DNA of 64,000 bases from Paenibacillus marchantiophytorum (GCF_014640555.1 NZ_BMHE01000032.1:22479-86478); one strand, 5' to 3'. Numbered from the stretch's first letter, positions 16,993-26,986 are shown. Notes: generated by a model not told the origin, from the sequence alone. Program-made: numbers and translations.

Positions 16993-18479
16993 GCGCTGCG
17001 CCTTTTTGGCCAGAGCCATCGGAAGACAGAATAACCAATCAAAACAACGATGAGTCCAATTAAACCTCCAGAAAGCGGCCGAGTGACGAAAATGCTCAAG
17101 TCTCCGTTGGACAGCAGCATCGTTTGGCGGAAAGAACTCTCGAGGATTTTCCCTAGCACGAACGCGAGCACCATCGGAGCAGGATCGAAGCCGGCCTTCC
17201 GCATGATGTACCCCAGAATGCCGAAGAACAAAACTACCCACATATTGAAGCTGTCGTTGCCTAGACTGTACACCCCGATCATGGTAAGAATGACCGCAAA
17301 GGACATTAGAATGCTGCTCTTCACCCGCAGGAGTTGAATGAACAGGCCAACAAACGGTAAATTCAGGATAAGCAGCATGACATTGCCGATATACATGGAA
17401 GACACGACTCCCCAGAATAGATCGGGATGATCCGAAATCAGTTGAGGGCCAGGCGTCACGCCGTTCAACAGCAATGTTCCAAATATGAGCGCCATAACGG
17501 CATCCGAAGGAATACCCAACGTTAAGAGGGGGATGAAAGCCGCCCCTGCTGCGGCATTATTCGCAGACTCCGGTCCAGCTACACCTTCGATTGCCCCTTT
17601 GCCGAATCGCTCCGGCGTCTTGGACAAACGTTTTTCTACCCCGTAGGAGGCCACCGTCGCAATAATCGAGCCGCCACCGGGTAAAATACCGACCAGGAAG
17701 CCAATGATTGACCCCCTCACAATCGCCCACTTCGCTTGCGCAAAATCCTTCATCGTCGGCCAGATCCGACCTACCTTCGTAGTGACCGTAGTTCCCTTCG
17801 ACAAATTTTCCAAGTTGTATAGAATTTCCCCAACACCAAACACGCCCATCGCAATAGCCGCAAAATCAATGCCGCCCAACAGGTTCGTTGAGCCGAACGT
17901 CAATCGAATCGATCCTGTAATCGGATCCTGACCAATGGTGGCAATCAGTAGACCTAGTAAGGCGCAGATAGCGCTTTTGATAAACGATTTGGTCCCTAAA
18001 TAGGCCACCAGTAGAATGCCCAGCGTTGTAAGAACGGTGTACTCGGGAGCCCCGAAGCGCACTGCGAAGTTGGCTAATCCGGGTGCGAGGAAGCTTAGTC
18101 CGATAACAGAGAACGTTCCTGCAACGAAGGACCCTATAGCAGCGATGCCTAAAGCAATCCCCGCTCTTCCCTGCTTCGTCATCTGGTAGCCGTCTAACGT
18201 CGTCACGACGGACGCAGCTTCGCCTGGAAGATCCAGCAGTGTAGAGGTAATCGAACCGCCATACATGGCACCGTAATAAATACCCGCCATCATGATGATC
18301 GAACTCTCCGGTGGAAGCGTGAGGGCGAAAGGCAGCAATAGCGAAATCGTCGCAGTTGGACCCAGCCCTGGCAGTACGCCAATGACGTTGCCGACGAGAA
18401 TCCCAATTAAGCAGTACAGCAGATTATGAAAGGTCATGGCATCTTGGAAGCCAGAAAGCATTGCATGTAATGTATCCAT
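16989..18479 (-). CDS. tctA: Tripartite tricarboxylate transporter, large membrane subunit
   Basis: A 496-residue TctA-family protein with about 11-12 membrane helices. Family blocks are GVLPGLGPTATISLLLPF, the matching inverted-topology block GFLVGILPGGGSIIATVASYG, and GVAGPESANNAAAGAAFIPLLTLGIP. The start ATG at 18479 has AAGGGGG behind it; the longer frame would overlap tctB. Together with TctB and TctC it imports a carboxylate using the ion gradient. Confidence 0.92.
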   Translation of the reverse strand: MDTLHAMLSGFQDAMTFHNLLYCLIGILVGNVIGVLPGLGPTATISLLLPFALTLPPESSIIMMAGIYYGAMYGGSITSTLLDLPGEAASVVTTLDGYQMTKQGRAGIALGIAAIGSFVAGTFSVIGLSFLAPGLANFAVRFGAPEYTVLTTLGILLVAYLGTKSFIKSAICALLGLLIATIGQDPITGSIRLTFGSTNLLGGIDFAAIAMGVFGVGEILYNLENLSKGTTVTTKVGRIWPTMKDFAQAKWAIVRGSIIGFLVGILPGGGSIIATVASYGVEKRLSKTPERFGKGAIEGVAGPESANNAAAGAAFIPLLTLGIPSDAVMALIFGTLLLNGVTPGPQLISDHPDLFWGVVSSMYIGNVMLLILNLPFVGLFIQLLRVKSSILMSFAVILTMIGVYSLGNDSFNMWVVLFFGILGYIMRKAGFDPAPMVLAFVLGKILESSFRQTMLLSNGDLSIFVTRPLSGGLIGLIVVLIGYSVFRWLWPKRRSA

Positions 18480-18489
18480 AGGGACCCCC

Positions 18490-18948
18490 TTATCCAAATA
18501 AATGAAGCAGCTTGTCATCGGGAAAAGGAATGTCCAAACCCCAGGCGAAAATGGCATAGATAGCAGCCGTTAGTCCAAGCGAGACGAGAATGGAGCTGCG
18601 CCAGCTCTCCTTGCCGAGAAATCGAATCCAGAACACAAAGGCAGCCAAACAAGGCAAAGTAAGTCCAATTTGATCAAAAAGAAGAATAAAGATGGCCAAA
18701 CTAATCAAGCCATACAGCGGGAATCGCGCATCACGGGTGAACGACTCCTCCTCTTCAACTCTTCTATCCATAAAGAACAGCAGCAGCGAAACGAGCATGA
18801 TAAGCGCACTCAAGCAGGTTGGCCACAAGCCTGGCCCTGGGTCATTCCAGGTACCGAAAGATAATCGACGCGATAAAATGAAAAAAAAGAGTCCCACTGC
18901 GAAGGGGACAGCGCTTTTGGCTAGCGCAGCATAGCACGAAGCTTTCAT
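18490..18948 (-). CDS. tctB: Tripartite tricarboxylate transporter, small membrane subunit
   Basis: About 152 residues with four membrane helices, containing FGTWNDPGPGLWPTCLSALIM near the first loop, typical of TctB. ATG at 18948 follows AGAGAGGA; an ATG at 18969 is the alternative. It sits between tctC and tctA with gaps of 32 and 10 bases. Confidence 0.85.
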   Translation of the reverse strand: MKASCYAALAKSAVPFAVGLFFFILSRRLSFGTWNDPGPGLWPTCLSALIMLVSLLLFFMDRRVEEEESFTRDARFPLYGLISLAIFILLFDQIGLTLPCLAAFVFWIRFLGKESWRSSILVSLGLTAAIYAIFAWGLDIPFPDDKLLHLFG

Positions 18949-18980
18949 AGGAAGTATCCTCTCTAGCATGTATGGCAGCG

Positions 18981-20021
18981 TTATTTCTTCAGATTTTGCG
19001 CATAGAATTCTGCGGTCTCATCGTAAGCCTTGCGGAATTCCGCTGCGGAGCTGAAGATCGGCTCGATAAAGATATTATCGAAGCTCTTTTTCACATCCGC
19101 ATCAGCGGTTGCCTGTTTCAACGCATCGCTCAGCTTCGCGACTACATCAGCCGGCGTTCCCTTAGGAACAATCAAGCCTCCTGGAGGCGGAGCGAACGTC
19201 AAGCCTTTGAAATTCTGCTCATCGGACGTTTTCACATCCGGCAGAATCGCCGAGCGTTTCTTCGTTACGATCGCAAGCGCCTTGAACTTCTTATCTTTCA
19301 CGTAAGAAAGAATTTCGGAATCTACGTTAACAATAGCGTCTAAATTATGCCCTAGCAGCGCATTAACTGCATCAACACCACCGTTATACGGCACTAGCTG
19401 GAATTTCAAATCCTGCGTCTTGGCGAATTGCTGAAGGCCAATGTAAGATGGCGAAGAGGGTCCAGTTGTTCCGACTTTCACCTTATTGGGATTTGCCTTA
19501 ATATCCGTAACCAGTTCCTCTAACGTGCCGTATTTGCTATCGGCAGAAACGGCCAATGCGTAAGGGTTATCCATATAGCCTCCCACGGCATCGAAGTCTT
19601 TGGTCGTATAACCAACTTCAGTTGTTAGTGGTGTGATGATCCCTGGACCAACGGATGTAAAGCCAACCGTGTAGCCATCCGGCTTAGCCTTGATGACTTC
19701 ATTCATAGACAATGCGCCTGCTCCGCCCGGTTTATCAATGACTTCCACTTTCTGTCCGAGAATTTTCTCCAGCTTGGGCGCCAATGCGCGAAGGGATAAA
19801 TCCGTTGCCCCTCCCGCAGAGAATGGCACCAAGATTTGAATCGGTCTTGTTGGGTAGCTTGTACCGGCAGACGGCGCCGCACTCCCCTTTGGCGCTGCGC
19901 TGACGGCTGCCGAACTTGCAGCTGTATTTACCTTCGTGCTGCTTCCACATGCGGAAAGCACCGTTATAGCTAATAATGACAACCCCACAGCGGCATAATT
20001 CCAATTCCAGTTTTTTTTCAT
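18981..20021 (-). CDS. tctC: Tripartite tricarboxylate transporter substrate-binding lipoprotein (TctC/Bug family)
   Basis: 346 residues with a lipoprotein signal (LLAITVLSACG, lipobox Cys ~25), a Ser/Ala-rich linker, and the Bug-family start YPTRPIQILVPFSAGGATD, where the carboxylate ligand is held. First gene of tctCBA; RBS GGGAGGATAAG. The ligand is unknown. The nearby monooxygenase operon and LysR gene raise the possibility that it brings in a carboxylated organosulfur or aromatic compound. Confidence 0.92.
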   Translation of the reverse strand: MKKNWNWNYAAVGLSLLAITVLSACGSSTKVNTAASSAAVSAAPKGSAAPSAGTSYPTRPIQILVPFSAGGATDLSLRALAPKLEKILGQKVEVIDKPGGAGALSMNEVIKAKPDGYTVGFTSVGPGIITPLTTEVGYTTKDFDAVGGYMDNPYALAVSADSKYGTLEELVTDIKANPNKVKVGTTGPSSPSYIGLQQFAKTQDLKFQLVPYNGGVDAVNALLGHNLDAIVNVDSEILSYVKDKKFKALAIVTKKRSAILPDVKTSDEQNFKGLTFAPPPGGLIVPKGTPADVVAKLSDALKQATADADVKKSFDNIFIEPIFSSAAEFRKAYDETAEFYAQNLKK

Positions 20022-20349
20022 TTTCTTATCCTCCCTATTCTCCTAGGACCTTTCCTGATCGGTTTGCACGAAGCGCGCTCTGCCTCAGTCGGTAGCCTTA
20101 TATTTAATCCCCTGTATACAACTAGGTTTAATTAGATTATAGATGCAGGGCTGGAATAAGTAAAATTGAAATTATGAATACGCCGTATCGAAAAAAGCGA
20201 ATCAGCCCTCCGCTTTTGTGCGTCCATACAAATTCATTCGGTTCATTGATTTGTATCAGATTTCATTGTTTATACCAGTAGGCGGGGCTTCCCCTTACCC
20301 GTTAAGATGGGAACATATCAACATCAACCCAACAGAAAGGGTGGTCGGT
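20022..20349. other. Divergent intergenic region between tctC and the ABC importer
   Basis: Contains promoter regions for both directions, but no box is convincing. A short hairpin AAAGCG/CGCTTT with flanking A and T runs lies at 20192-20217. No gene is seen. Confidence 0.5.
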
Positions 20350-21312
20350 TTGAGAGAACCCCCAGCTATGATCCGCACGGATCAACCACAGGCCCGCCTC
20401 CGCACATCGCTAGTTGCGGCATGGCTCCGCCAATGGTCCTTGCAGCTCATGGTGCTTCCCGCACTCGCACTTATTCTCGTATTCAGTTATTTCCCGATGT
20501 ACGGCGTGATTATCGCCTTTCAGAATTACTCCGTTTTCAAAGGATTCTGGGTCAGCCCTTGGGTCGGTCTCAAGCATTTCAGTGACTTCTTCCACTCACC
20601 TGAGCTTTATGTGGTCATGCGAAACACACTTGTGATCAGTTTCCTGAAGCTTTTCTTCGGATTCCCGGCGCCGATTCTGCTGGCGATTCTCCTGAATGAA
20701 GTGAGGTACAAATGGTTCAAACAGATCGTTCAGACGATCACTTATCTGCCGCATTTCATTTCCTGGGTCATCGTAGCCAACTTCGCCATCACGCTGCTCT
20801 CTACCGATAACGGCAGTCTGAATATGCTGCTGCAAGGCATAGGCGTGATCGATCAGCCGATTCCCTATCTATCCGTTCCGCATTACTTCTGGACAATTAT
20901 TGTGACTACGAACGTATGGAAGGAAATCGGGTTCGCCTCCATTGTCTATCTGGCCGCCATCGCCTCTATCGACCCGCATTTATACGAATCTGCTGCTATG
21001 GATGGGGCAAGCCGTTTTCGAATGATGTATTTGATAACGCTTCCATGTATCCTGCCCGTTGTCGTGATTTTCTTCATTCTCGCCATTGGCAACTTGCTCA
21101 ACGCTGGTTTCGATGATTTATTGCTGCTCGGCGTCAACCCTGCCCTGCGCGATGTATCGGACGTTATCGATACCTATGTGTATCGTCTGGGGATTAGGTT
21201 GAACCGCTATTCCTTTGCAACCGCCGTTGGACTCTTTAAGGCCGTAGTCAGTGTCGGGCTGCTTACGCTCGCTAACTTCTGGGCGCGACGATCCGGCAAC
21301 AGTCTATGGTAA
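20350..21312 (+). CDS. Carbohydrate ABC transporter permease (LplB/YtcP-type partner 1)
   Basis: 320 residues with six membrane helices and the EAA loop ESAAMDGASRFRMMYLITLP that contacts the ATPase. The opening LQLMVLPALALILVFSYFPMYG is typical of LplB-like permeases in Paenibacillus polysaccharide importers. TTG at 20350 behind GAAAGGGTGG is the best start; ATG at 20368 is an alternative. First gene of a five-gene plus-strand group ending with a sensor kinase. The ATPase (usually a shared MsmX-type protein) is not encoded here. Confidence 0.9.
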   Translation: MREPPAMIRTDQPQARLRTSLVAAWLRQWSLQLMVLPALALILVFSYFPMYGVIIAFQNYSVFKGFWVSPWVGLKHFSDFFHSPELYVVMRNTLVISFLKLFFGFPAPILLAILLNEVRYKWFKQIVQTITYLPHFISWVIVANFAITLLSTDNGSLNMLLQGIGVIDQPIPYLSVPHYFWTIIVTTNVWKEIGFASIVYLAAIASIDPHLYESAAMDGASRFRMMYLITLPCILPVVVIFFILAIGNLLNAGFDDLLLLGVNPALRDVSDVIDTYVYRLGIRLNRYSFATAVGLFKAVVSVGLLTLANFWARRSGNSLW

Positions 21313-21322
21313 AAGGAGGCCA

Positions 21323-22213
21323 ATGATGAAAACAGCTATGGATGATCGCATTTTCCAAATCCTTGTACATATCGCCCTTGCCCTGCTCGCTTTCGTCACC
21401 TTCTATCCGTTCTGGAACGCGCTGGTTGTTTCCTTTAATGAAGGGATGGATACAACCTTGGGCGGTATCACCTTCTGGCCGCGTAAATTTACCTTCGAGA
21501 ATTATGGGTATGTGCTTAAAGACAGTCGTATTCTGACAGGCTTCGGCATCTCTATCGCCCGGACGATCTCGGGAACGTTACTTACCATTGCAGGTACGGC
21601 CATCTTCGCCTACGGCATGTCGCGCAAGGAGTTAATCGGCCGCCGCTACTATATGATTTTCGCTATTATCACCCTGTATTTTGGCGGTGGACTCATCCCT
21701 ACCTACATTCTAATTCGTGGTCTAGGCATGTTTAATACGTTCTGGGTCTATATTATCCCTTCGATTATCAGCGTGTGGAGCATGATCATATTTCGCACCT
21801 TTTTCCGGGAAATTCCGGCCGGGCTTGAAGATGCGGCTCGCATTGACGGCTGCGGCTATTGGGGCACATTCCTGCGTGTTGTCCTTCCTCTGTCTGGACC
21901 TGTTGTAGCAACCCTTGCGCTTTTTACGGCTATCGCCCATTGGAACGACTGGTTTGTGGCCTCCATCTATATCAATAATGAGCATTTAATTCCTGTACAG
22001 ACGTTGTTGAAAAGAACCATCGATTCCAACATTTCACGGGAATTGGTCTCGGATAGCGCTGCGGCAAGCTTTGTGGCCAAGACACAAACTTACACAACCA
22101 AATCGCTCATTATGGCGACGATGATGGTGACCACGTTTCCAATTATTATTGTCTATCCATTCTTACAGCGCTTTTTCGTAAAAGGCGTGCTTGTCGGTTC
22201 GCTAAAAGAGTAA
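21323..22213 (+). CDS. Carbohydrate ABC transporter permease (LplC/YtcP-type partner 2)
   Basis: 296 residues with six membrane helices and the EAA loop AGLEDAARIDGCGYWGTFLRVVLP. The C-terminal FPIIIVYPFLQRFFVKGVLVGS-like ending is typical for this subfamily. AAAGGAGG at 21312 precedes ATGATG; the start is 10 bases after the previous stop, so the two permeases are co-translated. Confidence 0.92.
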   Translation: MMKTAMDDRIFQILVHIALALLAFVTFYPFWNALVVSFNEGMDTTLGGITFWPRKFTFENYGYVLKDSRILTGFGISIARTISGTLLTIAGTAIFAYGMSRKELIGRRYYMIFAIITLYFGGGLIPTYILIRGLGMFNTFWVYIIPSIISVWSMIIFRTFFREIPAGLEDAARIDGCGYWGTFLRVVLPLSGPVVATLALFTAIAHWNDWFVASIYINNEHLIPVQTLLKRTIDSNISRELVSDSAAASFVAKTQTYTTKSLIMATMMVTTFPIIIVYPFLQRFFVKGVLVGSLKE

Positions 22214-22282
22214 TTGAAGAAGGCTGCAGGGCATTTCGCTTTGAGCATAGAACACTAAAGAATGGGAAGGGGTATAACGTAC

Positions 22283-23956
22283 ATGAAGATTACATTGAAA
22301 AAGAGTACTGGATCACTCGCTTTACTAGTCGCACTAGGGGCCCTTATCGCTGGGTGCAACAGCGCCGAGAAGCCGCAATCCGGGGCTAGTACGTCACCAG
22401 GAACAACCGGAACAACGGCGCCAACCAAGAAAGCAGCGTCAGCCGCATGGCAACTGGGCAGTGAACCCTTCAGCTTCTCTGTGTATGGACATTATGACTG
22501 GTATACGATGCCGCAATGGGGAAAAGACATGTTCTCCAAAAGCGTGGCAGAAGCCAAGAAGCTTACCATTACTTCGGTTAACTCCGGCGGGAATGCGGAA
22601 GCCAAGCTGAACACCCTGATTGTCGGCGGAGACTTGCCGGATGTTATCTGGGGAGACCGCGATAAGTTCGAACGCTTGAGAGAGAATGGCGCATTAGTCC
22701 CTCTCGATCCCTACCTGGATAAATATCCGAATTTGAAGAAATGGGCCGGAGATGAGATTCTCAATATGCTCCGCGCCAAAGACGGCAAGCTCTACATGTT
22801 CCCGAACTGGTACACGAATAAACCGACCGGCAATGCCGGGTATGTCGTTAACAAAAAGATCTATAATGAACTCGGCAAGCCTAAGCTGGAAACGACCGAT
22901 GATTTGTATGCGTATCTCAAATTGGTGAAAGAAAAATATCCTGCCATCATTCCATTTGAACCTGGGCAAGCGCAAGAAGGCAAGGGTGTCGATATTCTGT
23001 ACTCGGCGTTCGCAGAAAATAACCCAGCCAGCTTTGCCGGCACGCTGCGTGCCGTGCCCAAAGACGGCAAATTCACTTCGCTCTTCGCCGATCCTGTCTA
23101 CAAAGAAGCGATGGTCTATGTAAACAAGCTTCATCGCGAAGGATTAATAACGCAGGATGCTCTGACGCAAACCGTCGATCAAGTCCGCGAGAAAATCAAT
23201 ACAGGTCGCGTTGCCGTGTACGCCGACGTGACGGCTATTGAATACGCGTCCAAAGGCCACGCGCAATTGATCAAAAATGATCCAAACGCCGGTTATTTCA
23301 TGATTTGGCCGATTCACAAAGCCGGTTTGGATAAGAATAAAATCATGGTTGCCCACTACGACCGCCTAGGTTGGAATGCAGCCGCCATTACAACTAAGGC
23401 CAAAGAACCTGAGAAGATTTTCGCTGCATTGGATTGGATGACAGGTCCTGAAGGCACGCGGGATATTATCTGGGGACCCGAAGGAACATACTGGAAAGGT
23501 ACGGATGCCGATGGTCTGCCGAACCTGACAGATAAGTTTTTCGCTGAACCGGAAGATCGCACCAAAAACATGAATGCCACGAATGACCTCCAATTTGTTG
23601 GAAACGCTACCTTGAATGACAAAATCAAAGTCAAAGCCGAATTGTCCTTGCCTGAAGAGAAGCGTTCCTGGGAAACAAAATATCAAGACGCTATTACCTG
23701 GAAAACACATATGGATTTAACGGCAATGCGCGGCATCGAGCCTTCGCAAGACAGTGAGGAAGGCATTATCCGCGAACGTTGGATCGAATTGTACAAAAAA
23801 GTTCGCGGCCAGGCGATATTGGCGAAAAGCGAGCAAGAAGTCGGTGAAATCATTGCCAAGGGCGAGAAAGATGCCCAATCTCTGGGCGTTCAGAAACTGC
23901 ATGATTATTTGACCAAGAAATGGAAGGAAAACGAGGCCAAGATGAAGAAAAAATAA
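22283..23956 (+). CDS. Extracellular solute-binding lipoprotein of a carbohydrate ABC importer (LplA-like)
   Basis: 557 residues. The signal LLVALGALIAGCNS holds a lipobox with Cys ~25, followed by a Thr/Ser-rich tether. The body is that of the large family-1 binding proteins of Firmicutes (GGDLPDVIWGDRDKFERL; then YVVNKKIYNELGKPKLETTDD; C-terminal YLTKKWKENEAK). It catches an oligosaccharide outside the membrane and delivers it to the two permeases upstream. ATG at 22283 follows GAAGGGG. The sugar is unknown. Confidence 0.92.
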   Translation: MKITLKKSTGSLALLVALGALIAGCNSAEKPQSGASTSPGTTGTTAPTKKAASAAWQLGSEPFSFSVYGHYDWYTMPQWGKDMFSKSVAEAKKLTITSVNSGGNAEAKLNTLIVGGDLPDVIWGDRDKFERLRENGALVPLDPYLDKYPNLKKWAGDEILNMLRAKDGKLYMFPNWYTNKPTGNAGYVVNKKIYNELGKPKLETTDDLYAYLKLVKEKYPAIIPFEPGQAQEGKGVDILYSAFAENNPASFAGTLRAVPKDGKFTSLFADPVYKEAMVYVNKLHREGLITQDALTQTVDQVREKINTGRVAVYADVTAIEYASKGHAQLIKNDPNAGYFMIWPIHKAGLDKNKIMVAHYDRLGWNAAAITTKAKEPEKIFAALDWMTGPEGTRDIIWGPEGTYWKGTDADGLPNLTDKFFAEPEDRTKNMNATNDLQFVGNATLNDKIKVKAELSLPEEKRSWETKYQDAITWKTHMDLTAMRGIEPSQDSEEGIIRERWIELYKKVRGQAILAKSEQEVGEIIAKGEKDAQSLGVQKLHDYLTKKWKENEAKMKKK

Positions 23957-23966
23957 GGGATGGACA

Positions 23967-23988
23967 GGGTGCGCCAACTGGCGCACCC
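23967..23988 (+). terminator. Hairpin between the binding-protein gene and the response regulator
   Basis: GGGTGCGCCA-AC-TGGCGCACCC, a perfect 10-bp stem, followed by only CCTTTCC. Without a long T-run it is more likely a partial terminator or mRNA-stabilising hairpin, giving higher levels of the transporter than of the regulators. Confidence 0.55.
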
Positions 23989-24035
23989 CCTTTCCATAGG
24001 AATGAAAGGTTCTATCATTGGGAAGGGGGCACCTT

Positions 24036-24845
24036 ATGTACAAAGTATTAATCGCAGACGATGAAACGTTGGATTTGGAGGGCATGCAAACCTTCATCCC
24101 TTGGGAATCGCTTGGCATGGAAATCGTCGGTGCGGTAACGAATGGGTTCTCGGCTTGCGAACTGATCGAACATCAGAAGGTGGACGTGCTCGTAACGGAT
24201 GTGAATATGCCGAATATGTCCGGCCTGGAGCTGGCCAAACGCGTTCGGGCGCGATTTCCAGAGGTCAGGGTCATCTTTGTTAGCGGATACCGAGATTTCC
24301 ACTATGTTAAGGAAGCACTGGCGCTCAAAGCCTACAGCTACGTGCTGAAACCGATGAATGAAGAGGAGCTTATCGGCTCGCTGACCCTGATTCGCTCCGA
24401 TCTGGATGAAGCGGTCCGGCGTGACCAATTCGAGGTGGATACCCAACGACTCTTGGCAGCCAACACACTTAGTCCTGAGGGGCCGTCTGAGACAGATCCC
24501 TTCTTCAAGTCAGTTGTTGGCGGCAAGAATATGAAGCTGATTCAGGAAATGATCCTCTCGATGCGGGAGCGTCTGGATCAGGCCTTGACGCTGAAAGAAG
24601 AGGCGGATCGCATCGAGTTCTCCCCTAATTATCTGGGCCAATTATTCAAGGAAGCCACAGGCCAGACCTTTCACGAATACCTGGTGGCGCTGCGCATGGA
24701 GAAGGCTGGGGAACTGCTGCGCAATCCCAAGCTGCGGATTTATGAGGTGGCCGATCAGGTCGGCTACCGGTATATGCCCTATTTTAGCAAACAGTTCAAA
24801 GAAACGTACCGGATGACTCCGGTGGAATTCCGCAATGGGTTATAA
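24036..24845 (+). CDS. YesN-type response regulator (receiver plus AraC HTH)
   Basis: 269 residues. Residues 1-120 form a receiver domain with acidic pair DDE (9-11), phosphoacceptor Asp in LVTDVNMPNMSG and Lys in VLKPMNEEEL. The last ~100 residues are an AraC HTH ending VGYRYMPYFSKQFKETYRMTPVEFR. It is short for YesN proteins, which often exceed 400 residues, because the usual middle domain is missing. RBS GAAGGGGGC. Overlaps the kinase gene by 11 bases. It likely controls the importer genes just upstream. Confidence 0.92.
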   Translation: MYKVLIADDETLDLEGMQTFIPWESLGMEIVGAVTNGFSACELIEHQKVDVLVTDVNMPNMSGLELAKRVRARFPEVRVIFVSGYRDFHYVKEALALKAYSYVLKPMNEEELIGSLTLIRSDLDEAVRRDQFEVDTQRLLAANTLSPEGPSETDPFFKSVVGGKNMKLIQEMILSMRERLDQALTLKEEADRIEFSPNYLGQLFKEATGQTFHEYLVALRMEKAGELLRNPKLRIYEVADQVGYRYMPYFSKQFKETYRMTPVEFRNGL

Positions 24846-26637
24846 AGCATCGGCCGAAGAACATAAATTCATCCCGTTTGGCTACAAATTAATGATCTCG
24901 TATCTCGTATTAACGTTGATTCATGTCCTCGTTTTCGGCTATTTTGCCAATTGGATATTCGTCGACTCCGCCCGCAAAAAAACGAGTGACAACGTGCAGG
25001 CCGCTCTAAGCCAAATGAAAGACAATATCCGCTTCAAAATGATGGATACCGTACGATTGTCCGACATGATGTACTATGACGACACCATTGCGGCGCGATT
25101 AAGGCAGTATCAGCAAGGTTGGTACAGCTACGAATCGACAACGCAATATCTGGTGCCCAAATTCAACAGTGTATTGAAATCGACGAACCGCCGCACATCG
25201 CTTGTTGTCTACTTGCGCAACGAAACGCTGCCCGAGATTTACAATCATTACAACGACAGCGATCCGTTAACGTATGCCGGAAAAAGCTACGATCTGTACC
25301 ATTTGAAGCGCATTGAGGATCGCAAGTGGTACCTTGAATTCCCCGCTGAGACTTACGGCGAGACTATGGTGTGGCAGCAAGTGGAGCGAGATACGGAGTT
25401 CGGCAATATTTCGCTGCTCCGACGGATCATTGACACAGCCAAATCCAAATCAACGATGGATATCGGTTTCATGCGGCTTACCGTCAAATTGTCGGATTTA
25501 TTCGAGACGGTTTCGCCTGACTTTGGCGAGGGCACATCGGTCCGAATTGAAACTGGCAGCGGCCAAGTTCTTTTTGAACGCGGCACAGCACCGGCTTCCG
25601 CTTCTGGGCAGAAAGCCAAAGAGGCCGATTTCCTCACCATCAGAGAACCTTTCGGGGATATGGATTGGCAGCTCATCACCAGCATTCCAAAGGCATGGGT
25701 CGAAAAGGATGCGCGCAAAGTCAAATTACTAACAGCAGGCATTGGTTCCGTTAGCTTCTTGGTATTTGTCTGTGTCGGCATCTGCCTGTCCGGCTACTTC
25801 TCCAGACGAGTTTCCCGCATTGTGATGGTGCTGGACTCCTTCCGCAATGGAGATTTCCGCAAACGTATACGCTTCAAGGGTCGCGATGAGTTCTCGACGA
25901 TTTCTGAGTCCATTAATGATATGGTTCAGCATATCGATACTTTGATCCAACAGGTGTATGTCACCCGGTTAAAGAAGAAAGAAGCTGAGCTCGAATCCCT
26001 GCAAGCGCAAATCAATCCGCATTTCCTCTACAACACCCTCTCTTCCATCAGCCTGCTGGCGAAGTTCGGCCATGTCGAACAGCTGCATCAGATGGTTAGC
26101 AATTTGGCCTTATTTTATCGGCTGTCGTTAAATGAAGGTCGTACGATTATTCCTGTTGCCAACGAGTTGGAACAAGCCAAAGCTTATTTGGACATTCAAA
26201 AAGCGAAATATACGGACCGGCTCGACGTGCTCTTCGAGGTTGATCCGGACATGTTGAAATATGAGATGGTGAAGTTAATCCTGCAGCCATTTTTGGAAAA
26301 CGTACTCAAACATGCCTGGTGCGGAGACCGCGTCCACATTAGAATCACAGGTCAGAAGATCGGTGATGATCTGGAATTCCGCGTTATCGACGACGGGGTC
26401 GGCATGACGGTTGACACGTTGCGGCGATTGCATGCAGACGATGAGGATCATGAGAAGGCCGGTTATGGCATTCGCAACGTGAGGCAGCGTATACAATTGC
26501 ACTATGGCAAGGGATATGGTGTTCGAATTCACAGCCGGTTAGGCATTGGGACTTCGGTGACTCTGCGGCTTCCTTGCGTAGACCGAAGAGCGCCTTATGT
26601 GGACAAGGTCATTGCCATTGAGAATGATTATCGGTAG
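24835..26637 (+). CDS. YesM-type sensor histidine kinase
   Basis: 600 residues. A membrane helix at ~20-42, an extracellular sensing region to ~300, a second helix at ~300-322, then a HAMP domain, the His-kinase block LQAQINPHFLYNTLSSIS with the phosphoacceptor His, and a HATPase domain (LILQPFLENVLKHAW; DDGVGM; GYGIRNVRQRIQLHYG). It pairs with the response regulator it overlaps and is likely to sense the imported sugar or its binding protein. The 3' end is complete, but foreign sequence joins right after its stop. Confidence 0.93.
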   Translation: MGYKASAEEHKFIPFGYKLMISYLVLTLIHVLVFGYFANWIFVDSARKKTSDNVQAALSQMKDNIRFKMMDTVRLSDMMYYDDTIAARLRQYQQGWYSYESTTQYLVPKFNSVLKSTNRRTSLVVYLRNETLPEIYNHYNDSDPLTYAGKSYDLYHLKRIEDRKWYLEFPAETYGETMVWQQVERDTEFGNISLLRRIIDTAKSKSTMDIGFMRLTVKLSDLFETVSPDFGEGTSVRIETGSGQVLFERGTAPASASGQKAKEADFLTIREPFGDMDWQLITSIPKAWVEKDARKVKLLTAGIGSVSFLVFVCVGICLSGYFSRRVSRIVMVLDSFRNGDFRKRIRFKGRDEFSTISESINDMVQHIDTLIQQVYVTRLKKKEAELESLQAQINPHFLYNTLSSISLLAKFGHVEQLHQMVSNLALFYRLSLNEGRTIIPVANELEQAKAYLDIQKAKYTDRLDVLFEVDPDMLKYEMVKLILQPFLENVLKHAWCGDRVHIRITGQKIGDDLEFRVIDDGVGMTVDTLRRLHADDEDHEKAGYGIRNVRQRIQLHYGKGYGVRIHSRLGIGTSVTLRLPCVDRRAPYVDKVIAIENDYR

Positions 26638-26639
26638 AA

Positions 26640-26986
26640 TACGTCTATCCGATAAAGAAATTCGTTACTACAGCAAACGGAATTATGAGGTTCTCTATGA
26701 TGATTTAGGCCTCCACACCCCTCCTTCTATACCGGAGCCAACTGAATCCATGAAGGTCATCTCGCTGGAAACCCTGCCTTCTATCAATCCGGATCGTATC
26801 TTCTTGCTTTCATCGGATTCGAAGGAAACCAGTGAACTGCAAAAAACGGAAGTATGGAAAGGCCTCAAAGCTGTTAAGAACAACCACGTTTATATCGTTG
26901 ATTATGGTCTCTGGTTCCAAGGTCCCGGCGGTCCGATTGGGCAAAGCAAAATCATTCAAGAAACTGTTCAACAGTTGACCAAATAG
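26640..26986 (+). pseudogene. C-terminal fragment of an iron-siderophore ABC binding protein
   Basis: The frame directly after the kinase stop encodes about 115 residues matching only the C-terminal lobe of FecB/FhuD-like binding proteins: DKEIRYYSKRNYEVLYDDLG, then ETLPSINPDRIFLLSSDS, VWKGLKAVKNNHVYIVD, and a final helix. Signal peptide and N-terminal lobe are absent and there is no RBS at the junction, so the gene lost its 5' two thirds, probably by a deletion ending at the kinase gene. The nitroreductase downstream is a common partner of intact versions of this gene. Confidence 0.75.

Noticed and set aside
26597..26640. Kinase and binding-protein fragment as one fused gene
   Set aside because: The kinase has its own stop at 26637 in another frame. 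The fragment frame before 26640 is out-of-frame kinase sequence.
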